NCBI GenBank assembly: GCA_934489015.1
Contig: CAKSSN010000023.1
Coordinates: 1 to 41,667, forward strand
From: an uncultured Clostridia bacterium
GTDB taxonomy: Bacteria; Bacillota; Clostridia; UBA1381
Direction of reading: 5' to 3'
Length of the DNA: 41,667 nucleotides
Made by a program: the position numbers and the translations under genes. Each line of letters begins with the position of its first letter. Within the stretch, counting starts at the first letter, position 1. Below the pieces are notes generated by a model. The model had not been told where the DNA came from. It saw only the letters and a program-made list of their open reading frames with translations, and did no database searches. Shown here piece by piece: positions 33,662 to 41,667 of this stretch.

Positions 33662-34531
33662 ATGTTAGTTACAATGAAAGAAATGCTGCAGGATGCGAAG
33701 AAAAACAAATACGCCATTCCTGCATTTGACGTAAGCAATTACGAAATGATGAAAGCCGTTTTGGAAGCGTGCGAGGAAGAAAAATCCCCCGCGCTGCTCA
33801 TGGGACTTGAAGTTGACCTTGCCGGCAGAAACATGAACTTAATTACGGAAATGATAAAATCAGCCTCCGCGCTTTTCAAAATTCCCGTTTGCTTTCATCT
33901 TGACCATGCGGCAAGCTTTGACCTCATCAAAGCCGGAATTGACGCCGGATTTAGCTCGGTAATGTATGACGGCTCTGTTTTGCCGTTTAAGGAAAATGCG
34001 GAAAATACGCGCGAAATTGTAAGGTATGCCCATGAAAAAGGTGTAACCGTTGAGGCGGAGCTCGGCCATGTTGGCAATGCAATGGTCGGAAACGAAGCAG
34101 ACAAGGTATCAAACGAAAATCCCGAAGACACGTTGACGGTTGCCGATGAAGCAAAGCAATTTATTGAAATAACGGACGCGGATGCCCTCGCGGTTGCAAT
34201 CGGAACAGCTCACGGCGTGTACAAAAAGACGCCTGTTTTGCACATTGAGCGCCTGGACGAAATTACAAGCGTGTGCAATGTTCCCCTCGTCCTGCACGGC
34301 GGAAGCGGCACGCCTGACGATCAGATGAAAGAAGCAATCAGGCACGGAATTACGAAAATCAACATATATTCGGACGTTGTAGGTGCTATGAATTCGGGAC
34401 TTAAAAATAAGCTATGCAGCATGGAAAATCCGTCAACATGGCCTGTATACGTGTTTGAGGAAGCGCGAAGCGGAATGAAAAAGGTTGTAAAGAATAAAAT
34501 ACGCATCTTCGGCAGCAATAACAGAATATAA
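33662..34531 (+). CDS. Class II fructose-/tagatose-bisphosphate-type aldolase
   Basis: 289 residues, GatY/KbaY/FbaA family. Zinc ligands H82 (in FHLDHA, with catalytic D81), H184 (GTAHG) and H212 (LHGGSG) are visible, as is the AELGHVG loop (E133). It splits a ketose bisphosphate or ketose-1-phosphate-type substrate to dihydroxyacetone phosphate and an aldehyde in the cytoplasm. Neighbour context (SorE-like dehydrogenase, SorC-type regulator) suggests a sorbose/hexitol or related sugar rather than glycolysis, but the substrate is not fixed by sequence. AAAGGAG lies upstream of ATG 33662. Confidence 0.9.
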   Translation: MLVTMKEMLQDAKKNKYAIPAFDVSNYEMMKAVLEACEEEKSPALLMGLEVDLAGRNMNLITEMIKSASALFKIPVCFHLDHAASFDLIKAGIDAGFSSVMYDGSVLPFKENAENTREIVRYAHEKGVTVEAELGHVGNAMVGNEADKVSNENPEDTLTVADEAKQFIEITDADALAVAIGTAHGVYKKTPVLHIERLDEITSVCNVPLVLHGGSGTPDDQMKEAIRHGITKINIYSDVVGAMNSGLKNKLCSMENPSTWPVYVFEEARSGMKKVVKNKIRIFGSNNRI

Positions 34532-34548
34532 TAGAAAAGAGGATTATT

Positions 34549-35784
34549 ATGAAAACAAAAGCAGTGCGTCTTTACGGCGCAAACGATTTGCGGCTCGAAG
34601 AATTTGAGCTCAGGGAAATTACAAGCGGAGAAATACTGATAAAGGTTATTTCCGACAGCGTGTGTATGTCTACATATAAAACGGCGGCTCAGGGCGCGGC
34701 ACACCTGAGAGTACCGGACAACGTGGCTGAAAACCCGGTTATTGTCGGTCATGAGTTTTGCGCCGAAATAGTCAAAATCGGCGAAAGATGGAAAAACGAC
34801 TTTAAGGTCGGCGACAAGGTTGTTATGCCGCCCGTTCTGACATATCGCGGCGGCAATCAGACAATAGGCTATTCGTTCGGCGAAATTGGCGGCGATTCAA
34901 CCTATTCGATAGTGCTTGAAGATATTATAGAAAACGGATTTCTTATAAAGCTAAACAGCGACTCTTTTTTCAAAGGCTCGCTTATCGAGCCGGCATCGTG
35001 CGTGCTGAGGGGATATAAATCAACAATTCATCAACGCGGCGACGAAGTCACAACAGGCTTAAAAGAGGGCGGAAAAGTCGCAATTCTTGCCGGGTGCGGA
35101 CCTATGGGGCTTGAAGCGATTGACCTTGCGCTTCACTCGGACGTTAAGCCGTCGCTCGTTGTCGTGACGGATATAAATAAGGAGCGCCTTGAATACGCAG
35201 AGCGGATATTTTCGCCGAAAAAAGCCGCAGAGGACGGCATTGAGCTTGTGTTTTTAAACACATCGGACAAGGACGATTTGCTTAAAATAACGGATGGTAA
35301 GGGCTTTGACGACGTTTTTGTATACGCGCCGATACCTGATGTTGTGCAGCTCGGTGACGCAATTCTCGGCTTTGACGGCTGTCTTAATTTCTTTGCGGGG
35401 CCGCTTGATAAGAAGTTCAGTGCACCACTCAATTTCTATAACGTGCATTATGCGCAGCATCATGTTGCCGGAACGAGCGGAAGCACGTCCGATGATATGC
35501 GCGATATTGTTTCGCTGATAGGCAGAGGGCGCATTAACCCGGCAGTTATGATTACGCATATCGGCGGCTTAAACGCCGCAATTGACACAACGCTGAATTT
35601 GCCCAAAATTCCGGGCGGAAAGAAGCTGATATACACTCATATTGATATGGATCTTACGCCTATATCCGACTTTGAAGAGCTCGGCAAGACTGACGAAAGG
35701 TTTAAAGTACTCGCGGAGCTTGTAGATAACGCCGGCGGCTTGTGGTGTGCAAAGGCAGAGGAATATTTACTGAGTAATTTCTGA
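34549..35784 (+). CDS. SorE/YggP-like zinc-dependent dehydrogenase
   Basis: 411 residues, medium-chain dehydrogenase family. It resembles L-sorbose-1-phosphate reductase (SorE) and E. coli YggP over the whole length as I recall them: N-terminal KTKAVRLYGANDLRLEEF, VIVGHEFCAEIVKIG, GSLIEPASCVLRGY, GCGPMGLEAIDLAL (NAD-binding), GCLNFFAGPLDKKFSAPLNF and GTSGSTSDDMRD. Zinc ligands probably include the Cys of VCMSTYK, the His of GHEF and the Glu of EPASC. It would interconvert a ketose-1-phosphate and a polyol phosphate with NAD(P)H. It follows the aldolase by 17 bases with its own RBS. Confidence 0.85.
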   Translation: MKTKAVRLYGANDLRLEEFELREITSGEILIKVISDSVCMSTYKTAAQGAAHLRVPDNVAENPVIVGHEFCAEIVKIGERWKNDFKVGDKVVMPPVLTYRGGNQTIGYSFGEIGGDSTYSIVLEDIIENGFLIKLNSDSFFKGSLIEPASCVLRGYKSTIHQRGDEVTTGLKEGGKVAILAGCGPMGLEAIDLALHSDVKPSLVVVTDINKERLEYAERIFSPKKAAEDGIELVFLNTSDKDDLLKITDGKGFDDVFVYAPIPDVVQLGDAILGFDGCLNFFAGPLDKKFSAPLNFYNVHYAQHHVAGTSGSTSDDMRDIVSLIGRGRINPAVMITHIGGLNAAIDTTLNLPKIPGGKKLIYTHIDMDLTPISDFEELGKTDERFKVLAELVDNAGGLWCAKAEEYLLSNF

Positions 35785-35804
35785 TTTTTTCTATCTGTAT
35801 TAAA

Positions 35805-35858
35805 ATAGGCTGCCGTCAAAGTCAATTGATTTTTGGCGGTAGCCTTTGCTAAGTTTTT
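35805..35858 (+). terminator. Terminator of the aldolase-dehydrogenase operon
   Basis: A long stem with G-T pairs (35808-35820 with about 35832-35844; GGCTGCCGTCAAA) is followed by T-rich sequence ending in TTTTTT. Confidence 0.7.
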
Positions 35859-35946
35859 TGAGTAAATTTGTTTTCTGTGTAATGATTTAACGCTTGCGAA
35901 CGTTTGCCGTTTTTGCTATATTTTTATTTGCTCCGCCCGCTTTTTT

Positions 35947-36480
35947 CCTGCAATTTTTTAGAATTTCGTCGAAATCTGTAAACGCAGCTCAAAATTTAGC
36001 AGCGGCGTATGCATCGCTGCGGTAAATGCGAACATATTACAATCAGAATAAAAATCACCCTTGCCGCGTTGGTTTGTGATAAACCATGCAAAACCGAAAA
36101 CCTTTGCTTGCATGGGGTCTTGGGGCGTGCCCCAAGCGGTTCAGGGTCTGGGAGATACTTATGCTTCCGGCGGTTTTGGTTCTTTTGTCGCACAAAAGAA
36201 CACCTGTAAATGACGAGGAATAACAAATAGTCAAAGTGTTAATAAAATTTGACTAAAAAATATATTTAGCTGATTTCAAGATAATTGCAATACTGGATTT
36301 TTACTCCTTCCACTGCTTACGCGGCCTGACTCCCTCAAGGATGGAGGCTTTTGCGCTCCGAAATTATCGCAATAAAAATTGTAAGCAAAAATCGGGCGGT
36401 GTGAACAAAAATGCAGCATAAATAATAAACGCTCACAAGCGTTAAATCATTGGGCGGAGCAGAGCCCTGCCCCTACGGAG
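35947..36480 (+). repeat. ~450 bp hairpin-rich dispersed element, copy 1
   Basis: Left end CCTGCAATTTTTTAGAATTT (shared with copy 3). The core runs from GCAGCGGCGTATGCATCGCTGC through the palindrome CTTGGGGCGTGCCCCAAG (36119-36136) and the TTCTTTTGTCGCACAAAAGAA hairpin to the GGATGGAGGCTTTTGCGCTC block, then into a ~77 bp unit. It differs from copies 3 and 4 by scattered substitutions and small indels that break any common reading frame. Confidence 0.85.
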
Positions 36481-36734
36481 TAAAATAAAACAATCGCGAC
36501 AACAAAAAACATTGAAATTGCATGTAAAAGCGGGCGGATAATATCTACCCCTACGGAATAAATAAAGAATGTGGCAAAATGGCAAACGTTCGCAAGCGTT
36601 AAAACGGGTGGAGCAGATCCCCACCCCTACAGAACAAACAAATAATATTGCAAAAAGAACAAACGCTCACAAGTGTTAAATCTAAAGTCACTCTTTCCAA
36701 GCAATCTTTCATTTATCCGATACACTTACCCAAG

Positions 36735-36785
36735 CAAAAGGCTCCTTTTGAAGGGAGCTGTCAGCGTAGCTGACTGAGGGATGAA
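36735..36785. repeat. Double-hairpin repeat, copy 1
   Basis: Two adjacent stem-loops (GGCTCCTTTTGAAGGGAGC and CTGTCAGCGTAGCTGACTG). The same sequence occurs inverted at 40286-40345. I recall this type as very common in gut Firmicutes genomes. Confidence 0.8.
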
Positions 36786-37005
36786 ATTAAATCGGGTGGA
36801 GCAGAGCCCCGCCCCTACGAAGCGAACAAAGAATGTTGCAAAAACAGAAAACGTTTGCAAGCGTTAGAAAAAAGAATATTGCAAAAACAGAAAACGTTCA
36901 CAAGCATTAAATCGGGTGGAGCAGAGCCTCAATACAAATCAAAATAATAATCACAAACAAAGCAAACAATTGTGTTTCTGTAAAATCACCCTTTTATCAA
37001 ATACA

Positions 37006-37926
37006 CTAACACAGCTTAATCAAGCTTGCCGCCGTATATTCATCTGTTATCAGCGTATTAACCGCACCCGTCCGCAGCGCTCCGGCGATTGCTTCCGTTT
37101 TCTCATCTCCGCACGCTATGGCAATCGTTTGCTTTGCAGTTAACAAATTGTCCCTTGACGCGCAGAGTGTATTTTCATATAAATCAATAAAATTTCCGGA
37201 GCTGTCGAAAAAATGCGTTGATATATCGCCCGTTACGGAAGCTGATTTTTGACTATACCCGAAAATCTCCCCGAATGTGCGGATAATCGAGTAATCACCG
37301 ATACCGACAAGCGCAATGTCAATATTGTTCCAAAGCTCCGCCACCTCTTTATAATAAGAGGTTTTTTTGAAAAGCCTGCAATCCTCATCGCCGTCCGGTC
37401 GATAAGGAAACCACGCATATTTAACCTTAGCACCCGTTTTGTCGGCAAAGCTTCGCGCAAGCTCGTTTGACGAAAAGCAGCTCTCTTCCTGATTTGTCGC
37501 GCCGAAAAGCGGAAAAATCACATTGCTTTTTATGGTTTTTTGCGGAAATTCATTAATAAACATCTGAATTGTGCGCCCCCACGAAATCGCAATTTTAAGG
37601 TCACCTTTTTCAATCAAAGAAAGAATATAAGACGCCGCCTTTTTAACGGTCATCAACAGGCGCAGCTCCGTATCGGCATTGCTCACGCCGCAGACAACCG
37701 CGTTTTTAATCTTGAATTTATCGCATATTGATTTTTCAAGCTCGCTGCAAACAATCTCCGGATTGTTTACCTTAATCTCAACAATTTTTTCGTTAATCGC
37801 CTCGTTTAGCAGCTTTGACACGGTTTGACGTGACAAATTCATTATCTGCGCAACTCTGCTCTGATTGTAGTTTTTTTCGTAATACAACAAAGCTGCTTCT
37901 GCCATTTGTTTTTTCTGAAATTCCAT
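37006..37926 (-). CDS. SorC-family sugar-responsive transcriptional regulator
   Basis: 306 residues. N-terminal helix-turn-helix (about 20-44: YNQSRVAQIMNLSRQTVSKL) and a C-terminal phosphosugar-binding domain of the SorC/DeoR-sensor type (NAVVCGVSNADTELRLLMTV, KIAISWGRTIQMFI, NIDIALVGIGDYS, IAIACGDEKTEAIAGAL). Family members sense phosphorylated sugars and control nearby catabolic operons. The likely target is the aldolase/SorE-like operon, whose promoter carries a palindrome (33579-33605). It is transcribed alone from 37974-38002; GGAG is 7 bases from the ATG. No clear terminator downstream. Confidence 0.9.
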   Translation of the reverse strand: MEFQKKQMAEAALLYYEKNYNQSRVAQIMNLSRQTVSKLLNEAINEKIVEIKVNNPEIVCSELEKSICDKFKIKNAVVCGVSNADTELRLLMTVKKAASYILSLIEKGDLKIAISWGRTIQMFINEFPQKTIKSNVIFPLFGATNQEESCFSSNELARSFADKTGAKVKYAWFPYRPDGDEDCRLFKKTSYYKEVAELWNNIDIALVGIGDYSIIRTFGEIFGYSQKSASVTGDISTHFFDSSGNFIDLYENTLCASRDNLLTAKQTIAIACGDEKTEAIAGALRTGAVNTLITDEYTAASLIKLC

Positions 37927-37973
37927 GCTACGCTCCGTTCCGCCGCATCGGCATAAAATATTTCTCTTCTTTA

Positions 37974-38002
37974 ATTATACCACCGCCGCGCCATTTTGTC
38001 AA
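37974..38002 (-). promoter_or_regulatory. Promoter of the SorC-family regulator
   Basis: Minus strand TTGACA (38002-37997), 17-bp spacer, TATAAT (37979-37974). Confidence 0.8.
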
Positions 38003-38318
38003 CCGGAGATAATAATTGCGGTAAAGATGCGAAAAATTAAATCTTAAACATCATTATTTACTTTAATTAGAAATGCCTTTGTGTAAATTGCATAAAAATC
38101 AAGCAATAATTATGTTTCTTTTAAATTCCTGTTATTTTGCCGAAAAATCGCTGTAATAATGCAATGTTTTTGTGACATTGTAACTTAAGTTTGTCATAAA
38201 TATTAATTAATTAAATCATTTTAATTATATTGGTATGTTTTGACAACGTATTTATGCGGTTTGTTTCGTTAAATGTTACAAAGTTTTTAAGAATTTTAGA
38301 ATATTTGTAATACTTGCA
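38003..38318. other. AT-rich divergent intergenic region
   Basis: No gene or recognised riboswitch. One imperfect palindrome around AACTTAAGTT (38182-38191), flanked by TGACA (38173) and TGTCA (38192), could be a regulator site. Confidence 0.4.
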
Positions 38319-38347
38319 TTGATTTTTTCATATAAATATGTTATAAT
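38319..38347 (+). promoter_or_regulatory. Promoter of the 3D-domain protein gene
   Basis: TTGATT (38319-38324), 17-bp spacer, TATAAT (38342-38347); predicted start near 38354, leader about 40 nt. Confidence 0.75.
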
Positions 38348-38393
38348 TATTACATTGAGTGTTTAAAATTCAAAAAAGATTACGGAGGTAAAA

Positions 38394-39395
38394 ATGAAGA
38401 AAAAAGTACTTATAGCTGTTTTCTTCTTTCTCATGCTTACAGGTGCAGCGTCTGCCGAGAGTATTAATATCAGCCTTGACAACGTTGTAAACGACTTGAA
38501 CGTACCTGTATTGTTTGACAGTATCGGACCTATGAGAATTGAAAACTCAACCGTCGTTCCGCTCAGACGCTTCTGCGAAAGCGCAGGCTTTGAGGTAAGC
38601 TGGAAGGATGAAAATAAAACAGCTCTTATCACATTGAATGCTAATGAAAAATCGGCGCTTCCCGTTGAAAGATATGCTTATAACGTAATTAAAAAGGCTG
38701 ACGCGAGAGGTCTTGCGCTCACGCCGAAAAGCATTTCCGCGTCGCTCACCGCGAACAAAAGCGAAATTGCTCTTAAGTATAATTACACCGACAGCGAGGG
38801 TGACACTATCTCGCTCGGCAAAAATGTAAGCTCTACCGTTCCGACGACAATTGTCGGAAGCGGCTCGATAGTTGTTCCTCTCAGAAGCCTTATGGAGCTT
38901 TTCGGACTTTGGGTAAACTGGAACACGTCGGGGATTACAATATCCATACCGCCGTTTGAGGCGCCGCAGGATGAGCTTGAGTTCGTGCCGTCGGAGGACA
39001 CCGTTGTTATTGAAGCAAATCCGGATAACTGGTATGCAGCAATAGAAGAACAGGCGACTGCGGAGGAAGCTTTTGCTCAGGGCGGATCAGTTCCCGAAGG
39101 CGCTGTTTATCTCGGAACGTTCAGAATTTCGCATTACTGCACGTGCGCAAAATGCAGCGGCTCCTACGGAAGCGCAACCGCATGGGCAGGGGAGGTAAAT
39201 CCGGGCGTTACAATCGCCGTTGACCCAAGTGTTATTCCAAAGCTTTCGAGCGTTTATATTGACGGCTACGGAACTCGCCGCGCTGAAGACTGCGGCGGCG
39301 CTATTAAGGGTAACAGGATTGATGTTGCGGTTAATAATCATGATGAGGCTATGGCTCTGGGCGTTGTTTATAAAGACGTTTGGCAGCTGCCGTAA
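38394..39395 (+). CDS. Secreted 3D-domain cell-wall protein with copper amine oxidase-like N-domains
   Basis: 333 residues. Signal peptide MKKKVLIAVFFFLMLTGAASA with likely cleavage after ASA. Two copper-amine-oxidase N-terminal-like (cell-wall/stalk) modules follow: about 35-85 (VPVLFDSIGPMRIENSTVVP, LRRFCESAGFEVSW) and about 150-190 (SIVVPLRSLMELFGLWVNW). A C-terminal 3D domain covers about 240-333, with YCTCAKCSG, TIAVDPSVIPKLSSVYIDG and the Asp cluster in AEDCGGAIKGNRIDVAV. 3D domains are shared with MltA and resuscitation/YocH-type proteins and act on peptidoglycan. CGGAGG precedes ATG 38394. A terminator follows directly. Confidence 0.88.
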   Translation: MKKKVLIAVFFFLMLTGAASAESINISLDNVVNDLNVPVLFDSIGPMRIENSTVVPLRRFCESAGFEVSWKDENKTALITLNANEKSALPVERYAYNVIKKADARGLALTPKSISASLTANKSEIALKYNYTDSEGDTISLGKNVSSTVPTTIVGSGSIVVPLRSLMELFGLWVNWNTSGITISIPPFEAPQDELEFVPSEDTVVIEANPDNWYAAIEEQATAEEAFAQGGSVPEGAVYLGTFRISHYCTCAKCSGSYGSATAWAGEVNPGVTIAVDPSVIPKLSSVYIDGYGTRRAEDCGGAIKGNRIDVAVNNHDEAMALGVVYKDVWQLP

Positions 39396-39401
39396 AATTT
39401 A

Positions 39402-39439
39402 GGGTGTATTTTCGATAATGTCGGAAATATGCCCTTTTT
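39402..39439 (+). terminator. Terminator of the 3D-domain gene
   Basis: A 14-bp stem with G-T pairs (39402-39415 with 39421-39434) and 5-nt loop followed by TTTTT. Confidence 0.85.
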
Positions 39440-39577
39440 GTGTGCAGAAAACAAGCAGACAAACAAAAATATTTGCTATTTTGCTGCATTCTTTATTCAC
39501 TCCGTAGGGGTGGGGTTCTGCTCCGCCAGTTTTAGCGCTTGCGGGCATTTGTCATTTTACGCCACGTTTTTTTCTCA

Positions 39578-40150
39578 CTCCGTAGGGGTGAGGCTCTGCT
39601 CCGCCCAATGATTTAACGCTTGTGAGCGTTTATTATTTATGCTGCATTTTTGTTCACACCGCCCGATTTTTGCTTACAATTTTTATTGCGATAATTTCGG
39701 AGCGCAAAAGCCTCCATCCTTGAGGGAGTCAGGCCGCGTAAGTGGTGGAAGGAGTAAAAATCCAGTATTGCAATTATCTTGAAATCAGCTAAATATGTTT
39801 TTTAGTCAAATTTTATTAACACTTTGACTATTTGTTATTTCTCGTCATTTACAGGTGTTCTTTTGTGCGACAAAAGAACCAAAACCGCCGGGAGTCCGGT
39901 ACCTCCCGGACCCTGAACCGCTTGGGGCACGCCCCAAGACCCCATGCAATTAAAGATTTTCGGTTTTGTAAGATTTATCACGAGCCAACGCGGCAAGGGA
40001 AAGTTATATTCTGATTGTGGTGCGCTTGGCTTTTACCGCAACGATGCATACGCCGCTGCTACATATTTATTTGCATTTTACGGTTTTCGGCAAATTTTGA
40101 AAATGTTGAATAATTTATAGGTTCCGCCTGATTTAACTCTTGCGATTTTT
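39578..40150 (-). repeat. ~450 bp hairpin-rich dispersed element, copy 2 (inverted)
   Basis: Reverse complement of the element. Its outer flank (about 40062-40150, including ATTCAACATTTTC) is shared with copy 4, not with copies 1 and 3, so two end types exist. Confidence 0.85.
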
Positions 40151-40285
40151 TTTGTCGCGATTGTTTTATTTCACTCCGTAGGGGCGGATAATATCTGCCC
40201 GCTTTTACTTGAAGTTGCAATTTTTTTGTTATTGCAACTGTTTTATTTTGCTACGTAGGGGCGGGCATTGACCACCGATTTAACT

Positions 40286-40345
40286 TCATCCCTCAGTCAG
40301 CTACGCTGACAGCTCCCTTCAAAAGGAGCCTTTTGCTTGGATAAG
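40286..40345. repeat. Double-hairpin repeat, copy 2
   Basis: Inverted copy of 36735-36785: CAGTCAGCTACGCTGACAG followed by GCTCCCTTCAAAAGGAGCC. The AT-rich flank (GATACACTTA/TAAGTGTATC) is shared as well. Confidence 0.8.
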
Positions 40346-40546
40346 TGTATCGGATGAATGAAAAATTTCTTGGAAATAGTGACTTTAAATTTAACACTTG
40401 CGAGCGTTTGTTCTTTTTGCAATATTATTTGTTTGTTCTGTAGGGGTGGGGCTCTGCTCCGCCCGTTTTAGCATTTGCGAATGTTTGTGTTTTTGCTATA
40501 TTCTCTGTTAGCTCTGTAGGGCGGATAATATCCGCTAGTTTTTTTA

Positions 40547-41087
40547 CCTGCAATTTTTTAGAATTTCGTTAAAAGCTGTAAACGCAGCTCAAAATGTAGC
40601 AGCGGCGTATGCATCGCTGCGGTAAAAGCCAAGCCACCACAATCAGAATATAACTTTCCCTTGCCGCGTTGGCTTGTGATAAATCTTACAAAACCGAAAA
40701 TCTTTAATTGCATGGGGTCTTGGGGCGTGCCCCAAGCGGTTCAGGGTCCGGGAGATACCGGACTCCCGGCGCTTTTGGTTCTTTTGTCGCACAAAAGAAC
40801 ACCTGTAAATGACGAGAAATAACAAATAGTCAAAGAGTTAATTAAATTCAATTAAAAACATATTTAGCTGATTTCAAGATAATTGCAATACTGGATTTTT
40901 ACTCCTTTCACCGCTTGCGCGGCCTGACTCCCTCAAGGATGGAGGCTTTTGCGCTCCGAAATTATCGCAATAAAAATTGTAAGCAAAAATCGGGCGGTGT
41001 GAACAAAAATGCAGCATAAAATAACAAATGTTCGCAAGTGTTAAATCATTGGGCGGAGCAGAGCCTCACCCCTACGGAGTAAAATAA
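40547..41087 (+). repeat. ~450 bp hairpin-rich dispersed element, copy 3
   Basis: Same left-end type as copy 1 (CCTGCAATTTTTTAGAATTT). It contains all core palindromes; the right end runs into a ~77 bp unit. Confidence 0.85.
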
Positions 41088-41189
41088 AACAGTTGCAATA
41101 ACAAAAAAATTGCAACTTCAAGTAAAAGTGGGCGGATATTATCCGCCCCTACGCAGAGCGAAATAAAATAATCCCGACAACAAAAAATC

Positions 41190-41667
41190 GCAAGAGTTAA
41201 ATCAAGCGGAGCCAATAAATTATTCAACATTTTCAAATTTCGCCGAAAACCGTAAAATGCAAATCAATATGTAGCAGCGGTGTATGCATCGCTGCGGTAA
41301 AAGCCAAGCGCATCACAATCAGAATATAACTTTCCCTTGCCGCGTTGGCTTGCGATAAATTATGCAAAAGTGAAAACATTCGCTTGCATGGGGTCTTGGG
41401 GCGTGCCCCAAGCGGTTCAGGGTCCGGGAGATACCGAACTCCCGGCGGTTTTGGTTCTTTTGTCGCACAAAAGAACACCTGTAAATGACGAGGAATAACA
41501 AATAGTCAAAGTGTTAATAAAATTTGACTAAAAAATATATTTAGCTGATTTCAAGATAATTGCAATACTGGATTTTTACTCCTTCCACTGCTTACGCGGC
41601 CTGACTCCCTCAAGGATGGAGGCTTTTGCGCTCCGAAATTATCGCAATAAAAATTGTAAGCAAAAAT
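41190..41667 (+). repeat. ~450 bp hairpin-rich dispersed element, copy 4 (cut by window end)
   Basis: Left flank type shared with copy 2. The interior from about 41480 is nearly identical to copy 1 (for example CCACTGCTTACGCGGCC). Confidence 0.85.

Larger units (their letters stand above)
35880..37005. repeat. Repeat island between the sugar operon and its regulator
   Basis: No gene. Contents: a ~77 bp unit remnant in minus orientation (35885-35945); copy 1 of the ~450 bp element (35947-36480, plus); ~77 bp units with hairpins near 36454, 36530, 36605, 36792 and 36914; a double-hairpin element at 36735-36785. Between 36840 and 36910 only the AT-rich half of the unit is repeated. Confidence 0.85.
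39480..41667. repeat. Terminal repeat island
   Basis: No gene in about 2.2 kb. In order: ~77 bp units, minus (hairpins near 39505, 39580); ~450 bp element copy 2, minus; ~77 bp units, minus (40179, 40256); double-hairpin element (40286-40345); ~77 bp units, minus (40440, 40517); ~450 bp element copy 3, plus; ~77 bp units, plus (41051, 41130); ~450 bp element copy 4, plus, running out of the window. Confidence 0.85.

Noticed and set aside
38003..38393. A ydaO-type (cyclic-di-AMP) riboswitch upstream of the 3D-domain gene, as is common for such genes
   Set aside because: The region is AT-rich and lacks the conserved G+C-rich motifs, and the predicted leader is only about 40 nt.
39832..40014. 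Conserved 60-residue ORF (MLFLVIYRCSFVRQ...) recurring in the large repeat copies
   Set aside because: It occurs only inside the dispersed element. In copy 1 and in the overlapping frame of copy 4 the frame shifts to a different peptide, and no ribosome binding site precedes it. Conservation follows the DNA hairpins, not the protein.
35947..41667. Insertion sequence encoding a transposase
   Set aside because: No ORF with transposase, integrase or reverse-transcriptase motifs exists in the repeat islands; at most these are non-autonomous elements.

Overview
The window looks like a chromosomal segment of an uncultured gut-type Clostridia (Firmicutes). The basis is AGGAGG-type ribosome binding sites with frequent TTG/GTG starts, TTGACA-N17-TATAAT promoters, intrinsic terminators, a SigB/SigF-like sigma factor, a 3D-domain cell-wall protein, and intergenic repeats of a kind I recall from gut Firmicutes. 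No rRNA, tRNA, CRISPR array, transposase or phage gene was seen. This taxonomic placement is inference from style, not from a marker gene.

Layout. (1) 1-3759: 3' part of a large secreted multidomain esterase-like protein. (2) 3943-6304: a two-OB-fold SSB-like gene on the minus strand with a duplicated terminator, and divergently folC. (3) 6461-8641: a possible short minus-strand transcript, then fucO (lactaldehyde reductase) next to the abutting remnants of an AraC-type regulator and a GH29 alpha-L-fucosidase, so a decayed fucose locus. (4) 8685-12086: a single-pass membrane protein of unknown function, a SigB-type sigma factor and a GH127 beta-L-arabinofuranosidase-like enzyme. (5) 12149-32804: a roughly 20 kb, 17-gene exopolysaccharide operon. 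(6) 33579-37926: a sorbose/hexitol-like sugar module (class II aldolase, SorE-like dehydrogenase, SorC-family regulator), bracketed by repeat islands. (7) 38319-39439: a secreted 3D-domain protein. (8) 39440-41667: a dense island of dispersed repeats.

The most interesting system is the exopolysaccharide operon. It opens with a strong promoter, a class I cyclic-di-GMP riboswitch and an intrinsic terminator. It then encodes a Wzx flippase, an initiating sugar-phosphate transferase, a Wzy-like polymerase, two Wzz-like co-polymerase proteins, seven further sugar transferases (including a GtrB/GtrII pair), a YdjC-type deacetylase and an acyltransferase. Three proteins are unusual for such an operon: a co-polymerase fused to a GGDEF domain whose signature has decayed to GNGSF, a membrane-bound EAL-domain phosphodiesterase with its catalytic residues present, and a membrane metallophosphoesterase with an N-terminal domain resembling DnaA domain I. 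The second messenger is therefore read at the RNA level, probably sensed or structurally echoed at the assembly machinery, and probably degraded, all from one transcript.

The other notable layer is repetitive DNA. A ~77 bp unit carrying a G+C-rich hairpin occurs in short tandem runs. A ~450 bp hairpin-rich element is present in four near-complete copies in both orientations plus one divergent half copy, without any transposase.
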